This document shows, one piece after another, positions 1 through 8,619 of a stretch of 64,000 nucleotides of DNA. The stretch is from Enterococcus moraviensis ATCC BAA-383 (GTDB lineage Bacteria; Bacillota; Bacilli; Lactobacillales; Enterococcaceae): NCBI RefSeq assembly GCF_000407445.1, contig NZ_ASWB01000002.1, forward strand, positions 434,001 to 498,000, given 5' to 3'. The notes below the pieces were generated by a model. That model did not search any database. It saw only the letters and a program-made list of their open reading frames with translations, and was not told where the DNA came from. Both the position numbers and the translations under genes were made by a program. Position 1 is the first letter of the stretch. Each line of letters opens with the position of its first letter.

Positions 1-837
1 ATGAAAATGACACACTTAACAAAATCATTATTAGTAGCAGGAGTAGCTTTATCAATAGGAGCAGCACCATTTGTAGGAGCAGTGTCAGCAAGTGCAGCAA
101 CTGTAATTTCTGAAACTACATATGAAAAAATCGTTAGTTTCACAAAAGATGATTTGAAACAAGCAACAAATGTACAATTAAATGCAACTACTGTAAACAA
201 AATGTATACTGCACTAAAACAAGCAAAAGCTTGGGAAAAATTAGGCTACAATGCAGCTGATGCTAATAAAATCGCTAAACGTTTTGCTGATAGCCAATAC
301 CAAGCAGTTGGTATTTTAACTGATATTGCACACAACGAAGCATTATCTTTAAAAGTAGTAACAATCAATAAACCTTACTTCAGTTCTGTAAATATCGGCA
401 CAACTGGTGAAGTAACAAATCCTGGAACAGGCGAATCTTCAACAGAAGAACCAAATACTGGAGAAACTGGCGATACAGATGAGTCAACTTCAGAATCAAA
501 TGAAGAAAGCAACAAAGGAACTCTAAGCAAATTAGTTAAAGAAATCGATGTTGATGTTGAATACAAAAACAAAGATATTGAATTCAAATATGAAGTAAAA
601 TCAAATGGAACTGTAAAAGCTAAATATGTTAACGAATTTACAGGTGAAAAAACTGAAGGCGCTAAAGCTCAAAAAACAATCGAAGCTGTTTTTGAAGGAT
701 TAGATGCTAAAAACAGTAGCCAAGCTCAAATCAAAAACCATGTAATCAATAAATTGGGTGCATCTCAAAACTTCAAAAAATTTGACTTTAAAGTGAAATT
801 TGCTGACAAATCAAAAGTTGATTTTAAAATCAAATAA
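1..837 (+). CDS. Secreted YusW-like domain protein
   Basis: A 278-residue secreted protein of unknown function. Residues 1-33 form a signal peptide: basic start, hydrophobic core (LLVAGVALSIGAA), and a likely cut at the ASA-A site. Residues 36-120 look helical and mixed. Residues 135-172 are a Thr/Ser/Glu/Gly/Pro-rich linker typical of wall-spanning spacers. Residues 175-278 resemble the YusW-like domain: alternating beta-strand stretches, an acidic/aromatic pattern, and an end rich in Phe-Lys-Val repeats. There is no LPXTG or lipobox, so it is probably released or loosely bound. The window begins exactly at this ATG, so no ribosome binding site can be checked and a longer upstream start cannot be excluded. 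The family name is from recognition by eye. Confidence 0.75.
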   Translation: MKMTHLTKSLLVAGVALSIGAAPFVGAVSASAATVISETTYEKIVSFTKDDLKQATNVQLNATTVNKMYTALKQAKAWEKLGYNAADANKIAKRFADSQYQAVGILTDIAHNEALSLKVVTINKPYFSSVNIGTTGEVTNPGTGESSTEEPNTGETGDTDESTSESNEESNKGTLSKLVKEIDVDVEYKNKDIEFKYEVKSNGTVKAKYVNEFTGEKTEGAKAQKTIEAVFEGLDAKNSSQAQIKNHVINKLGASQNFKKFDFKVKFADKSKVDFKIK

Positions 838-1201
838 TTAAGTTCAAGGGATACTTTAATTTTAGAAATTAAAGTAAACAATGCATCTTGTATGGCATAT
901 CATCAAAAGTAATGAGAATACAATTCAGTCTAGTCAAAAATATAGCGTTATATTTTTGATGAAATCTTAGTGGATGATACAAAACAGTTTACGTTTTGTA
1001 TCATCCACTTTTTCGTATAAGTAACTAGAAAAAAGTGACGTTCATTCGATAGAAGTTTGAAAATACTTGCTAATAAAGTACGATCTAAGCAACTCTCTTT
1101 CTTTTATAGAATATAAGCTCTTTCACTTATAATAAAAATAAGTTAAACTAAGCAGTAGAGTTCAAAAAGAAATCGTAACATTGGGAAGGCGGCAATCTGA
1201 G
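838..1201. other. Gene-free spacer with stacked hairpins
   Basis: No gene of usable length is seen. Three perfect stem-loops follow the YusW-like gene: TACTTTAATTT with its complement at 852-876, TCAAAAATATA with its complement at 934-959, and the strong terminator at 969-1013 (listed separately). The rest (1014-1201) is AT-rich and must hold the promoter of the PadR gene; I see no consensus -35/-10 pair there. Confidence 0.6.
969..1013 (+). terminator. Rho-independent terminator after the YusW-like gene
   Basis: A 17-bp perfect inverted repeat (AGTGGATGATACAAAAC at 969-985, complement at 993-1009) with a 7-base loop is followed by a T-run. Confidence 0.85.
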
Positions 1202-1534
1202 TTGGGGAAAACTAATCAGTTTAAAAAAGGTGTTTTAGAGCTGTGTGTGCTGTACCTATTACAGAATAGAGATCGTTATGGCTATGAGTTAACACAAAAA
1301 GTGGATAAATATATTTCATTGACAGAAGGTGCATTGTATCCAATTTTAAGAAGGTTGGTCAAAGAAGGATACTGTGAAACCTATTTAAAAGAGTCTTCCA
1401 ATGGCCCCGCAAGAAAATACTATAAAATCACAAGTGAGGGTAGGGAATATTTAACTGATTTAGAGTCAGAGTGGACTATTTTTGTGAAAAATGTATCGTT
1501 GATAAAAATGGAGGAAGATAATGAAGAGGATTGA
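1202..1534 (+). CDS. PadR family transcriptional regulator
   Basis: A small winged-helix repressor of the PadR family, 110 residues from the TTG chosen here. The N-terminal winged helix has the family's core pattern: FKKGVLELCVLYLL, then RYGYELTQKV, then the EGALYPILRRL recognition helix, then GPARKYYKITSEGREYL. An in-frame TTG at 1181 also exists, but only the TTG at 1202 has a ribosome binding site (GGAAGGCGG, about 9 bases upstream), and it gives the usual MGKTNQFKKG start. The gene overlaps the next one by 14 bases. PadR genes next to HAAS/DUF4097 membrane proteins are a recurrent pair in Firmicutes and often answer to envelope stress; that role is inferred here. Confidence 0.88.
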   Translation: MGKTNQFKKGVLELCVLYLLQNRDRYGYELTQKVDKYISLTEGALYPILRRLVKEGYCETYLKESSNGPARKYYKITSEGREYLTDLESEWTIFVKNVSLIKMEEDNEED

Positions 1535-3080
1535 GAATTTCTTTGAGGAAATGAAATCTCATTTTTTAGAGAGTGATATAGATTCTTTTAATGAAATAAA
1601 AGAAGACTTATTAGAACAAATAGAGATTCAGTTGGAAGAAGGGAAAACAGAGCAAGAAATCTTGACAGGTTTAGGTGCGCCAGAAACAATTGCGGCTTCC
1701 TTCTATGAAGATAAAAGATTAGATAAAGCCTTGAAAGCAGAAACTGACATTATTGCAGTTGAAGATGTAAAAAAAGTGTATAAAAAGGATCGGAAACTAA
1801 AGAGAAAAAAGCAATTAAAGAAAGTGAAAACAGTTTTATATGTTCTCTTGACGGCTTTGACTTCAATCTTAGTAATCTATTTAGTTGGATTTGCTCTGAT
1901 TTATGCTGTTCAAGAAAAGTTTTTTGCTATTGGACCTATTAGTTTAGCTATTTTTTTCATATGTATTTTATATTATCTGATTAACTCTCTCAAGGGGAAG
2001 CAGGTCATACATATTCAAGGAATTTACCTACTTAGTATCATTAGTTTAGTTTTGAGTGGCGGTATTTTCCTAAGTGGTCATTGGTATTATGAAGGAAAAT
2101 ACTATGAAGAAGTATTTGAACTGAACGATTTAGAAAAAAATGAAATGAGCTTACTTTCTGAATATCCTGTTGAGATCAGTACAATCCCTATAGGTGAAGG
2201 TGAAGTACCTAAAGTTGAGATTGAAGCATACTTGAAAAAAACGGATCAAAAAAATTTAGTCGATCGTTCAGACAACAAAACGACACTTCTAATTGGGAAA
2301 AAGGATGGATTTTCTCCTTTAAAAAAAATGAAGAAAAATGAAGTGATTTTTTATTTACCACAAAATGCTGAATTTAATGATTTTTCATTTACCATCAACC
2401 ATGGAACGGTAATGCTAAGTCACATACAAGCGGGTAAATTATCTGTTGAAATTGACAATGGTGAGATAAATCTAAATGATATTTATAGTGACAATATCGA
2501 GATTCAAAGTGAAAAGGCAGATACTATGCTTAGTGGTTTTTATGCTGATATAAAGATCGATAACAAACATGGTAAGTCTATTTTAAAAGAAGGTCAAGGG
2601 ACAATAGACGTGACCTCTAAAACAGGCTTAATCAACTTAAATGATCTGACAAGTAAAGAATTGAAAGTTAGCAATGAAAAAGGTAAAAATATCGTCAGCT
2701 CAAGCATGCTAGATTTATTGACGGTTTCAAATATAGAAGGTATTTCAGTAATTGAAAAACAAATTGGTGATACGACTATCAAAAATATTAATGGAAAGCT
2801 TGTTTTAACAGATATTCAAGGAAGCCTCAAACTAGAAAATAAAAAGGGACAAGTTATTATCTCTGAAAAAGATCCACTAGATGCGACAATTATTAGTGAC
2901 ACTGGGATTGTTAAATGGGTTCAAAATTATAATTCAACTGTTGCGTTTAATGTATCAAGTAAATCAGGTAAAGTTAGTAATGATTTTGAAAATAAAAAAG
3001 ATGCATCTCATAAAGTTTCAATTAAAACGGAATCTGGAGACATTCGGATTATTCAAAAAAATGGAAAATATGAACAATAA
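1521..3080 (+). CDS. HAAS (DUF1700) and DUF4097 membrane protein
   Basis: A 519-residue membrane protein of unknown exact function. Residues 1-70 form a HAAS/DUF1700 helical domain (FFEEMKSHF, then the GLGAPETIAASFYED signature). Residues 80-100 are strongly basic. Three membrane segments lie at about 105-130, 138-152 and 165-185. From about residue 205 on is a DUF4097-like repetitive beta structure with many short strands (NGEINLNDIYSDNIEIQ type repeats). It overlaps the PadR gene, so translation is probably coupled and PadR likely controls both. HAAS domains next to PadR are thought to interact with the regulator; the beta-solenoid probably faces outside. A clear terminator follows. Confidence 0.8.
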   Translation: MKRIENFFEEMKSHFLESDIDSFNEIKEDLLEQIEIQLEEGKTEQEILTGLGAPETIAASFYEDKRLDKALKAETDIIAVEDVKKVYKKDRKLKRKKQLKKVKTVLYVLLTALTSILVIYLVGFALIYAVQEKFFAIGPISLAIFFICILYYLINSLKGKQVIHIQGIYLLSIISLVLSGGIFLSGHWYYEGKYYEEVFELNDLEKNEMSLLSEYPVEISTIPIGEGEVPKVEIEAYLKKTDQKNLVDRSDNKTTLLIGKKDGFSPLKKMKKNEVIFYLPQNAEFNDFSFTINHGTVMLSHIQAGKLSVEIDNGEINLNDIYSDNIEIQSEKADTMLSGFYADIKIDNKHGKSILKEGQGTIDVTSKTGLINLNDLTSKELKVSNEKGKNIVSSSMLDLLTVSNIEGISVIEKQIGDTTIKNINGKLVLTDIQGSLKLENKKGQVIISEKDPLDATIISDTGIVKWVQNYNSTVAFNVSSKSGKVSNDFENKKDASHKVSIKTESGDIRIIQKNGKYEQ

Positions 3081-3097
3081 ATGAATCGAATTTGAAA

Positions 3098-3132
3098 GAG
3101 CAAAGTCCATTAGTAAACTTTGCTCCTTTTTT
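3098..3132 (+). terminator. Rho-independent terminator of the PadR operon
   Basis: GAGCAAAGT at 3098-3106 pairs with ACTTTGCTC at 3117-3125, followed by CTTTTTT. Confidence 0.85.
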
Positions 3133-3216
3133 GAACGAATAATAAGCGTAAATTCCTAAGAATGTTTGAATGAGGTCTTAGAATTAGCTGAAAAGCTTTC
3201 TTTGATACGCCCGGGG

Positions 3217-3225
3217 TGATATAAT
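3217..3225 (+). promoter_or_regulatory. Extended -10 promoter of rapZ-yvcK-whiA
   Basis: TGATATAAT is a perfect extended -10 (TGn plus TATAAT). No good -35 is visible at 17 bases, as is usual for extended -10 promoters. It lies 31 bases before the rapZ start. Confidence 0.6.
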
Positions 3226-3256
3226 TAATAAAATGTTTCCGAAGGAGCGCTAAAAA

Positions 3257-4141
3257 ATGGCTGATAATTTACAATTAGTTATAATCACTGGAATGAGCGG
3301 AGCAGGCAAAACTGTGGCCATTCAAAGTTTTGAAGATATGGGGTATTTTTGTATCGATAACATGCCCCCAAGTTTGATTCCTAAATTTTGGGAATTAATC
3401 AAGGAATCAGGAAAAGTAACCAAAATTGCGTTAGTAATCGATTTACGCTCACGTAATTTCTTTAGAGAGATTCAAGATATGTTGGTAGAACTTGAAAATA
3501 CGAATTTAATCGATACAACGATTATGTTCTTAGATGCTACGGATGAAGAGCTTGTCTCTCGCTATAAAGAAACACGCCGTGCGCATCCTTTAGCAATGGA
3601 TGGACTAATCACAGAAGGCATTAGAAAAGAACGGGCAATTCTTGAAGAAATCAAAGGGGATGCCCAAGTCGTTATCGATACGACAGAGTTGTCACCTAGA
3701 CAATTAAGAGAAAGAATCAATGAAGAATTTAAATCAAGAGATACGCATGAATTTCGTGTAGAATTAGTTTCATTTGGATTTAAATATGGATTGCCGATCG
3801 ATGCAGATATCGTTATGGACGTTCGTTTTTTACCAAACCCTCATTATATTCCAGAATTAAGACCATTAACGGGCCAAGATCCATCTGTTTATGATTATGT
3901 AATGAGTTTTCCTGAGACTGAAAGCTTTTATACACGTTTTATTGACCTACTAAAAAATGTGATGCCCGGTTATGAAAAAGAAGGAAAATCAAGTATTACG
4001 ATCGCAATCGGCTGTACAGGTGGTCAACATCGTTCTGTTGCCTTAACAGAACGTGTAGGGCAAGAACTTGAACAAGCGTACCATGTAAATATTACACATC
4101 GCGATAAAGGAAAACGCAAAGAGACGGTGAATCGCTCATGA
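3257..4141 (+). CDS. rapZ: RapZ/YvcJ family nucleotide-binding protein
   Basis: A 294-residue member of the RapZ (YvcJ) family of P-loop proteins. The Walker A motif GMSGAGKT is at residues 12-19, and the C-terminal family signature [10 protein letters not shown] is present near residue 255. In E. coli RapZ is an adapter for RNase E decay of GlmZ. In Firmicutes, which lack that system, YvcJ binds and hydrolyses nucleotides and has been linked to competence and envelope control. The start has a good GGAG site 9 bases upstream. It is first in the operon rapZ-yvcK-whiA, a near-universal Firmicute order, and overlaps yvcK by four bases (ATGA). Confidence 0.95.
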   Translation: MADNLQLVIITGMSGAGKTVAIQSFEDMGYFCIDNMPPSLIPKFWELIKESGKVTKIALVIDLRSRNFFREIQDMLVELENTNLIDTTIMFLDATDEELVSRYKETRRAHPLAMDGLITEGIRKERAILEEIKGDAQVVIDTTELSPRQLRERINEEFKSRDTHEFRVELVSFGFKYGLPIDADIVMDVRFLPNPHYIPELRPLTGQDPSVYDYVMSFPETESFYTRFIDLLKNVMPGYEKEGKSSITIAIGCTGGQHRSVALTERVGQELEQAYHVNITHRDKGKRKETVNRS

Positions 4142-5136
4142 AAATGAAAACATACCGTATCAGAAAACCTAAAATTGTTGTGGTAGGTGGTGGAACAGGT
4201 CTACCCGTTATTCTTAAAAGTTTACGCAATCAGAGTGCAGATATCACTGCAGTAGTGACTGTTGCGGATGATGGGGGAAGTAGTGGTGAAATTAGAGAAT
4301 CAATGAATATGACACCACCAGGAGACCTACGTAATGTATTGGTCGCGTTATCTGACATGCCACAATTATACGAAGATATATTCCAATATCGATTTGATAA
4401 ATCGGATAAATATTTTGCCAATCATGCCATTGGAAACTTAATTATTGCAGCAGTCTCAGAGATGCGCGGCAGTACGTATGAAGCAATCCAGCTGCTTTCA
4501 AAAATGATGCATGTCGATGGGCATGTCTATCCTTCATCAGAAAGACCACTGACTCTTCATGCCGTGTTTAAAGATGGAACGGTTGCTGTTGGTGAATCGA
4601 ATATTGCGGTTGATCGAAAAACAATTGACCACGTTTTTGTCACAAATACCAATGACGATGAACAACCAAAAGCTGCTAGAAAAGTAGTTAAAGCGATTGA
4701 AGAAGCCGATATGATCGTTTTAGGACCAGGTAGCATGTTTACAAGCATTTTACCCAACTTAGTCATTAGTGAAATTGGAGACGCGATCATTAATGCTGAA
4801 GGGGAAGTCGTTTATATCTGCAATATTATGACGCAAAAAGGAGAAACAGAACATTTTTCAGATGCTGATCATGTTTGTGTGTTACATGAACATCTTAATA
4901 GTAAGTTTGTGGATACTGTTTTAGTGAATACTGAAAATGTACCAGATGGTTATATGGATCCGGAAATTTACGATGAATATCTTGTTCAAGTAGAGCATGA
5001 TTTTAAAAAATTAAGGGATGAAGGCTGTCGTGTGATTTCAACAGATTTTTTGAAATTGCGAGACGGTGGCGTTTTTCATGACGGAGATAAAGTTGTAGAT
5101 GAACTATTCCGTATCGTATTTGGCGCAAGATACTAA
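4138..5136 (+). CDS. yvcK: YvcK family gluconeogenesis/morphology factor
   Basis: A 332-residue YvcK (CofD-like, UPF0052) protein. The N-terminus has the glycine-rich nucleotide-binding stretch [12 protein letters not shown], then [14 protein letters not shown] and PPGDLRNVL, all family hallmarks. In B. subtilis YvcK binds UDP-sugars and is needed for cell shape and peptidoglycan synthesis on gluconeogenic carbon. It has no membrane segment. Its start overlaps the end of rapZ, so translation is coupled. Full length for the family. Confidence 0.95.
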   Translation: MKMKTYRIRKPKIVVVGGGTGLPVILKSLRNQSADITAVVTVADDGGSSGEIRESMNMTPPGDLRNVLVALSDMPQLYEDIFQYRFDKSDKYFANHAIGNLIIAAVSEMRGSTYEAIQLLSKMMHVDGHVYPSSERPLTLHAVFKDGTVAVGESNIAVDRKTIDHVFVTNTNDDEQPKAARKVVKAIEEADMIVLGPGSMFTSILPNLVISEIGDAIINAEGEVVYICNIMTQKGETEHFSDADHVCVLHEHLNSKFVDTVLVNTENVPDGYMDPEIYDEYLVQVEHDFKKLRDEGCRVISTDFLKLRDGGVFHDGDKVVDELFRIVFGARY

Positions 5137-5160
5137 AGAGTAAGAGAGGAGGCGATGAGA

Positions 5161-6096
5161 GTGTCTTTTGCATCGGATGTAAAAAAAGAGCTGACTACTT
5201 TAGAAGTACATCGAGAACATGCTCGAGCGGAACTAGCTGCTTTAATTCGAATGAATGGATCATTAAGTATTGTGAATCAGCAGTTTGTATTGAACGTTCA
5301 AACAGAAAATGCAGCAATCGCTAGACGAATCTATTCTCTTTTAAAAGATCATTACGATGTTCGCTCAGAACTGTTAGTTCGAAAGAAAATGAAGTTAAAA
5401 AAGAATAATGTCTATATTGTAAGATTAAAACAAGGAACGAAAAATGTGCTTGCTGACTTAGATATTTTAGATGGAATGATGTTCAATACGCATGTTTCTG
5501 ATGATATTATGGGGAATGCACAAAAAATGAGATCGTATTTAAGGGGCGCATTCATGGCTTCAGGATCAGTTAATAATCCAGAAACAAGCCGTTATCATTT
5601 GGAAATATTTTCGATTTATGAAGAGCACAATGATGATATTTGTCAGATGCTGAACTATTATGATTTAAATGCAAGAACCTTGGAGCGTAGAAATGGATAC
5701 ATTTCCTATCTAAAAGGGGCAGAACGAATTGCTGATTTTCTGACGTTGATCGGCGCAACGAATTCAATGTTAAAATTTGAAGATGTCAGAATTGTCCGTG
5801 ATATGCGTAATTCAGTGAACCGTTTGGTCAATTGTGAGACAGCTAATCTAAACAAAACAATCGATGCGGCATCAAAGCAAATCGAAAATATTCAATATAT
5901 CGAAAGTATGGTAGGTTTGACAGCTTTGCCTGGCAAATTGCAGGAAATTGCAGAGTTGCGTTTAGAATATCCCGAAGTAAGCCTCAAAGAATTAGGTGAA
6001 ATGATTCCATCAGGAGCTATTTCAAAATCTGGAATCAATCATCGAATTCGGAAAATCAATGAATTTGCGGATAAACTAAGAGAAAAAAGTGCGTAG
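5161..6096 (+). CDS. whiA: WhiA sporulation/division-type DNA-binding regulator
   Basis: A 311-residue WhiA protein: an N-terminal LAGLIDADG homing-endonuclease-like fold (residues about 1-220, with [13 protein letters not shown]) and a C-terminal helix-turn-helix ([21 protein letters not shown]). In Firmicutes WhiA supports cell division and chromosome segregation. I chose the GTG at 5161, which gives the usual [11 protein letters not shown] start and sits 8 bases after GGAGG. The in-frame ATG at 5155 would be only 2 bases from that site. Third gene of the rapZ operon. Confidence 0.94.
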   Translation: MSFASDVKKELTTLEVHREHARAELAALIRMNGSLSIVNQQFVLNVQTENAAIARRIYSLLKDHYDVRSELLVRKKMKLKKNNVYIVRLKQGTKNVLADLDILDGMMFNTHVSDDIMGNAQKMRSYLRGAFMASGSVNNPETSRYHLEIFSIYEEHNDDICQMLNYYDLNARTLERRNGYISYLKGAERIADFLTLIGATNSMLKFEDVRIVRDMRNSVNRLVNCETANLNKTIDAASKQIENIQYIESMVGLTALPGKLQEIAELRLEYPEVSLKELGEMIPSGAISKSGINHRIRKINEFADKLREKSA

Positions 6097-6141
6097 TCGT
6101 TTGGGATTGCTATGATGACATAGCTGAAAGTTTGGTGAGAA

Positions 6142-6363
6142 ATGATGGGCGTAGAAGACAAAGATTTTATTATGAGACAAATCAAGCAACTTGGAGAAGG
6201 GCTAGGAACGTTTCTAGGTAAAGAAGATGTAGATAAAATTTTAAGTTTTGGAGAAGATGCTGGAAAAGAATTAGAAGATTCTTCTGCCAAAGAAAAAGCC
6301 AATCCAAATCATTTAAAAAATAAAAATGAGGATGGGGCAGAAAGGTTTGACTCCGAGAAATAA
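6142..6363 (+). CDS. Small hypothetical protein ending inside a repeat
   Basis: A 73-residue acidic, soluble protein with no signal peptide. Residues 6-35 (DKDFIMRQIKQLGEGLGTFL) look like a short conserved helical unit seen in small Firmicute proteins such as DUF6483; I am not sure of this. The tail from about residue 55 is low-complexity and charged. The last 12 codons and the stop lie inside the dispersed repeat at 6328-6443, so the natural C-terminus may have been replaced by repeat sequence. A weak GGTGAG site precedes the ATG. It is downstream of whiA with a 45-base gap. Confidence 0.6.
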   Translation: MMGVEDKDFIMRQIKQLGEGLGTFLGKEDVDKILSFGEDAGKELEDSSAKEKANPNHLKNKNEDGAERFDSEK

Positions 6364-6443
6364 GTAGGAGTTGCTTCTGCATTCACCGTTTATTCGGATA
6401 CTAAAAGCCTGAAACACAACTTTTTTAGTTATGTTTCAGGCTC
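6328..6443 (+). repeat. Dispersed ~116-bp repeat, copy A
   Basis: This stretch aligns with the reverse complement of 34073-34188 with about 98 of 116 bases matching by hand alignment and no gaps. Its right end (6406-6442) is a hairpin, AGCCTGAAACA pairing with TGTTTCAGGCT, which works as the shared terminator between the small gene and the DsbA-like gene on the other strand. The left part contains a conserved core, CTCCGAGAAATAAG. Confidence 0.85.
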
Positions 6444-6449
6444 ATTTCT

Positions 6450-6971
6450 TTATTTTCCTTCTAAATAGCGAATCAATTCATCTTTTGTAATAGATTCATC
6501 GAAGATATGTTCACCAATCACGATCGTTGGAACGAATTTGATATTCGCAGCTTGCGCTTCCTCAATGACAGCTTGAACAATCGTAGGTTCTTCTTTTTTA
6601 GGTAATTGTAGATTATCTTCTGCAAATACGGCAACATCTTCTAATGAAAGGTGTCCCCATTGATCTTGTGTATCATACATTTGTTTTAGATCGGTTAGCC
6701 CTTTTTCAGGCAAATCATAATTGATATGATGATGCATTACATTACCACGTTGCAAACTTTCTTTTTCTTTATCCAACAGTTTGATGATTCGTTGAACTTT
6801 TCCCGCTTTAACATATTCATTCAATAAATCAAAAGACTCTTCAAACCATTTTTTGCAATAGGGACAGCGAACATTCATAAATTCTACCATTTTAATAGGA
6901 GCAGAGTCTTTACCAATTGCTAGACCGTTTTTTGTTGTAACTTTTGTTGCATCAATAACTGAAATATCCAT
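6450..6971 (-). CDS. Cytoplasmic DsbA-family thioredoxin-fold protein
   Basis: A 173-residue thioredoxin-like protein with a CPYC redox motif at residues 36-39 (FMNVRCPYCKKWF), a helical insertion in the middle, and a cis-proline loop near FVPTIVIGEH. There is no signal peptide, so it acts in the cytoplasm or at its inner face. The fold matches DsbA/FrnE-like oxidoreductases. The substrate is unknown. It is transcribed toward the whiA operon and shares the bidirectional terminator at 6406-6442. It is separated from clpP by a terminator, so it is probably monocistronic. Confidence 0.88.
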   Translation of the reverse strand: MDISVIDATKVTTKNGLAIGKDSAPIKMVEFMNVRCPYCKKWFEESFDLLNEYVKAGKVQRIIKLLDKEKESLQRGNVMHHHINYDLPEKGLTDLKQMYDTQDQWGHLSLEDVAVFAEDNLQLPKKEEPTIVQAVIEEAQAANIKFVPTIVIGEHIFDESITKDELIRYLEGK

Positions 6972-7029
6972 TTTTGTAACATCCTTTCATTTCTTCTACC
7001 TTTAGTGTAGCGCTTTTTGACTTCCGTTT

Positions 7030-7070
7030 AAATAAAAATGCCCAAAAATCTCTAAAGAAATTTTGGGCAT
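7030..7070 (-). terminator. Rho-independent terminator of clpP
   Basis: ATGCCCAAAA at 7039-7048 pairs with TTTTGGGCAT at 7061-7070. Read on the minus strand, the hairpin is followed by TTTTTATTT. Confidence 0.85.
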
Positions 7071-7081
7071 AAATGTTTGGA

Positions 7082-7675
7082 TTAGCTCAAAGAACTGCTA
7101 TTTTCCATTACTTCATCAATCAAACCGTATTCTTTCGCTTGTTGAGCCGTCATAAAGTTATCACGATCTGTATCGCGTTCAATCACTTCAAGTGGTTGCC
7201 CAGTACGTTCAGCTAAGATTTTATTCAAGCGATCACGAGTATCAAGAATATGTTTAGCTGCAATTTCAATCTCAGTTGCTTGACCTTGAGCACCACCAAG
7301 TGGTTGATGAATCATGATTTCAGCATTGGGTAAAGCAAAACGTTTGCCTTTTGTACCTGCTGTTAATAAGAAGCTTCCCATAGAAGCTGCCATGCCAAGA
7401 ACAATTGTCTGTACATCCGCTTTAACGAAATTCATTGTATCGAAAATAGCTAATCCAGCAGAAACACTTCCACCTGGAGAATTGATATAAATGTAGATAT
7501 CTTTTTCAGAGTCTTGCGCATCTAAAAATAATAATTGAGCAATGACTGAGTTCGCTACATTATCATCGATTGGACCACTTAGCATAATGATTCTATCTTT
7601 TAATAGTCGTGAATAAATATCATAAGCTCTTTCTCCACGAGATGACTGTTCAATGACTGTTGGTATTAAATTCAT
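7082..7675 (-). CDS. clpP: ATP-dependent Clp protease proteolytic subunit ClpP
   Basis: The 197-residue serine peptidase core of the Clp protease, which forms two stacked heptamers and degrades proteins fed by ClpX, ClpC or ClpE. The catalytic triad is intact: Ser98 (MAASMGSF), His123 (MIHQPLGG) and Asp172 (RDTDRDNF). Length is standard. The start has an AGGAGG site. The promoter carries a CtsR operator (7758-7774), so heat and protein stress should induce it. Partners elsewhere in this window are MecA (50884), Spx (50231) and SpxH (54727), which target substrates to Clp proteases. Confidence 0.98.
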   Translation of the reverse strand: MNLIPTVIEQSSRGERAYDIYSRLLKDRIIMLSGPIDDNVANSVIAQLLFLDAQDSEKDIYIYINSPGGSVSAGLAIFDTMNFVKADVQTIVLGMAASMGSFLLTAGTKGKRFALPNAEIMIHQPLGGAQGQATEIEIAAKHILDTRDRLNKILAERTGQPLEVIERDTDRDNFMTAQQAKEYGLIDEVMENSSSLS

Positions 7676-7744
7676 AGTATATTCCTCCTATATAAAAACT
7701 CTTCAAATCATTTTATCACAAAGCATACCTTAATGCTTAAAAAA

Positions 7745-7774
7745 AGTATACTTTATTGGTCAAAAAAGGTCAAC
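7745..7774 (-). promoter_or_regulatory. clpP promoter with CtsR operator
   Basis: On the minus strand: -35 TTGACC, a 17-base spacer, and -10 TATACT (7745-7750). Overlapping the -35 and spacer, the plus strand reads GGTCAAA-AAA-GGTCAAC at 7758-7774, one mismatch from the CtsR heptad tandem repeat (RGTCAAA-NAN-RGTCAAA). This position would block RNA polymerase. Confidence 0.88.
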
Positions 7775-7816
7775 GTTAATGCACTATAATTTCAATGATA
7801 AAGGTGTTTTTTTTAC

Positions 7817-7852
7817 AAAAAAATGAAGCAAAAACGAAATTCGTTTTGCTCC
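7817..7852 (-). terminator. Rho-independent terminator of the TM2 gene
   Basis: On the minus strand GGAGCAAAACG pairs with CGTTTTTGCTTC across a short loop (7825-7852) and runs into a T-tract (complement of 7817-7823). Confidence 0.8.
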
Positions 7853-7924
7853 ACTATTTAAAACTAATTATAGAAAAGAATTAGTTCTGTTAACTCAAAA
7901 AATAGATAGTTTGTCTAGCGTCTA

Positions 7925-8401
7925 TTATGACGTTACAACGATATTCCCATTTTGGTCTGCTGGTTTTAATAAAGTCATGATTGATGTGAAAAAAGCAATA
8001 ATAGCAGGAATTAAAGTCCAAGAGAATACAAGATACATGATCCCTTTTCCAGAAAAACCAGAATAGAATTTATGAACACCAATTCCACCCAAGAAAAGTG
8101 CTAAAATGAAATAAACCCATTTGTTGACTACTCGACCCTGTTGTACGTATCCACCAACAGATTGTGTATTGTTATTTTCATTAACGATGTTGATATTGAT
8201 CTTGTCTTGTAAATTATCTGTCGCACTCGCAACTTTTTCAGCTTTGTGGATGATCAATTCGTCACCATCTTCAAACACGTCAACAAGATCCCCAACTTCT
8301 GGTTTAAAATTAAACCATTCATATACTGCGCGTGTCGTACTCCCATCTTCATTTGCGATAACAACATCATCAAAATCCAACTTAATAATTTTTTTCCCCA
8401 T
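7925..8401 (-). CDS. TM2 domain-containing membrane protein
   Basis: A 158-residue protein. Residues 1-60 form a small soluble beta domain (KPEVGDLVDVFEDGDELIIHKAE) like an SH3-type or S1-like fold. Residues 60-90 are a linker. Residues 95-150 are a TM2 domain: two membrane helices around the signature LGGIGVHKFYSGFSGKGIMYL. TM2 proteins have no clear biochemical role. I prefer the ATG at 8401, which has GGGGAAG about 7 bases upstream; the ATG at 8416 has no site and its codon region overlaps that Shine-Dalgarno. It is divergent from the next gene. Confidence 0.85.
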   Translation of the reverse strand: MGKKIIKLDFDDVVIANEDGSTTRAVYEWFNFKPEVGDLVDVFEDGDELIIHKAEKVASATDNLQDKININIVNENNNTQSVGGYVQQGRVVNKWVYFILALFLGGIGVHKFYSGFSGKGIMYLVFSWTLIPAIIAFFTSIMTLLKPADQNGNIVVTS

Positions 8402-8557
8402 AAGAATCTTCCCCATTCAGATATAAAATATTAATACGGATATATTATATCATCAAATCACATGGTAATCTATACTTCTCAAAGAGATTGCAACGCTTAA
8501 AAAAACAAAAATTGAAAAAAAAAATAAAAAAATTGAGTAATTCTCTAACGTTTTTTT

Positions 8558-8585
8558 TTGTCCTCATAAAAGAGTATGTTATACT
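8558..8585 (+). promoter_or_regulatory. Promoter of the 8620 membrane protein gene
   Basis: TTGTCC (8558-8563), a 16-base spacer, and TATACT (8580-8585), 34 bases before the start codon. Confidence 0.65.
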
Positions 8586-8619
8586 GAAAAAAGATGAATG
8601 AAAAGAGTGAGGTAATTCT

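Noticed and set aside
5155-5160. ATG at 5155 as the whiA start
   Set aside because: It is two bases from GGAGG; GTG 5161 has proper spacing and gives the conserved [11 protein letters not shown] start.
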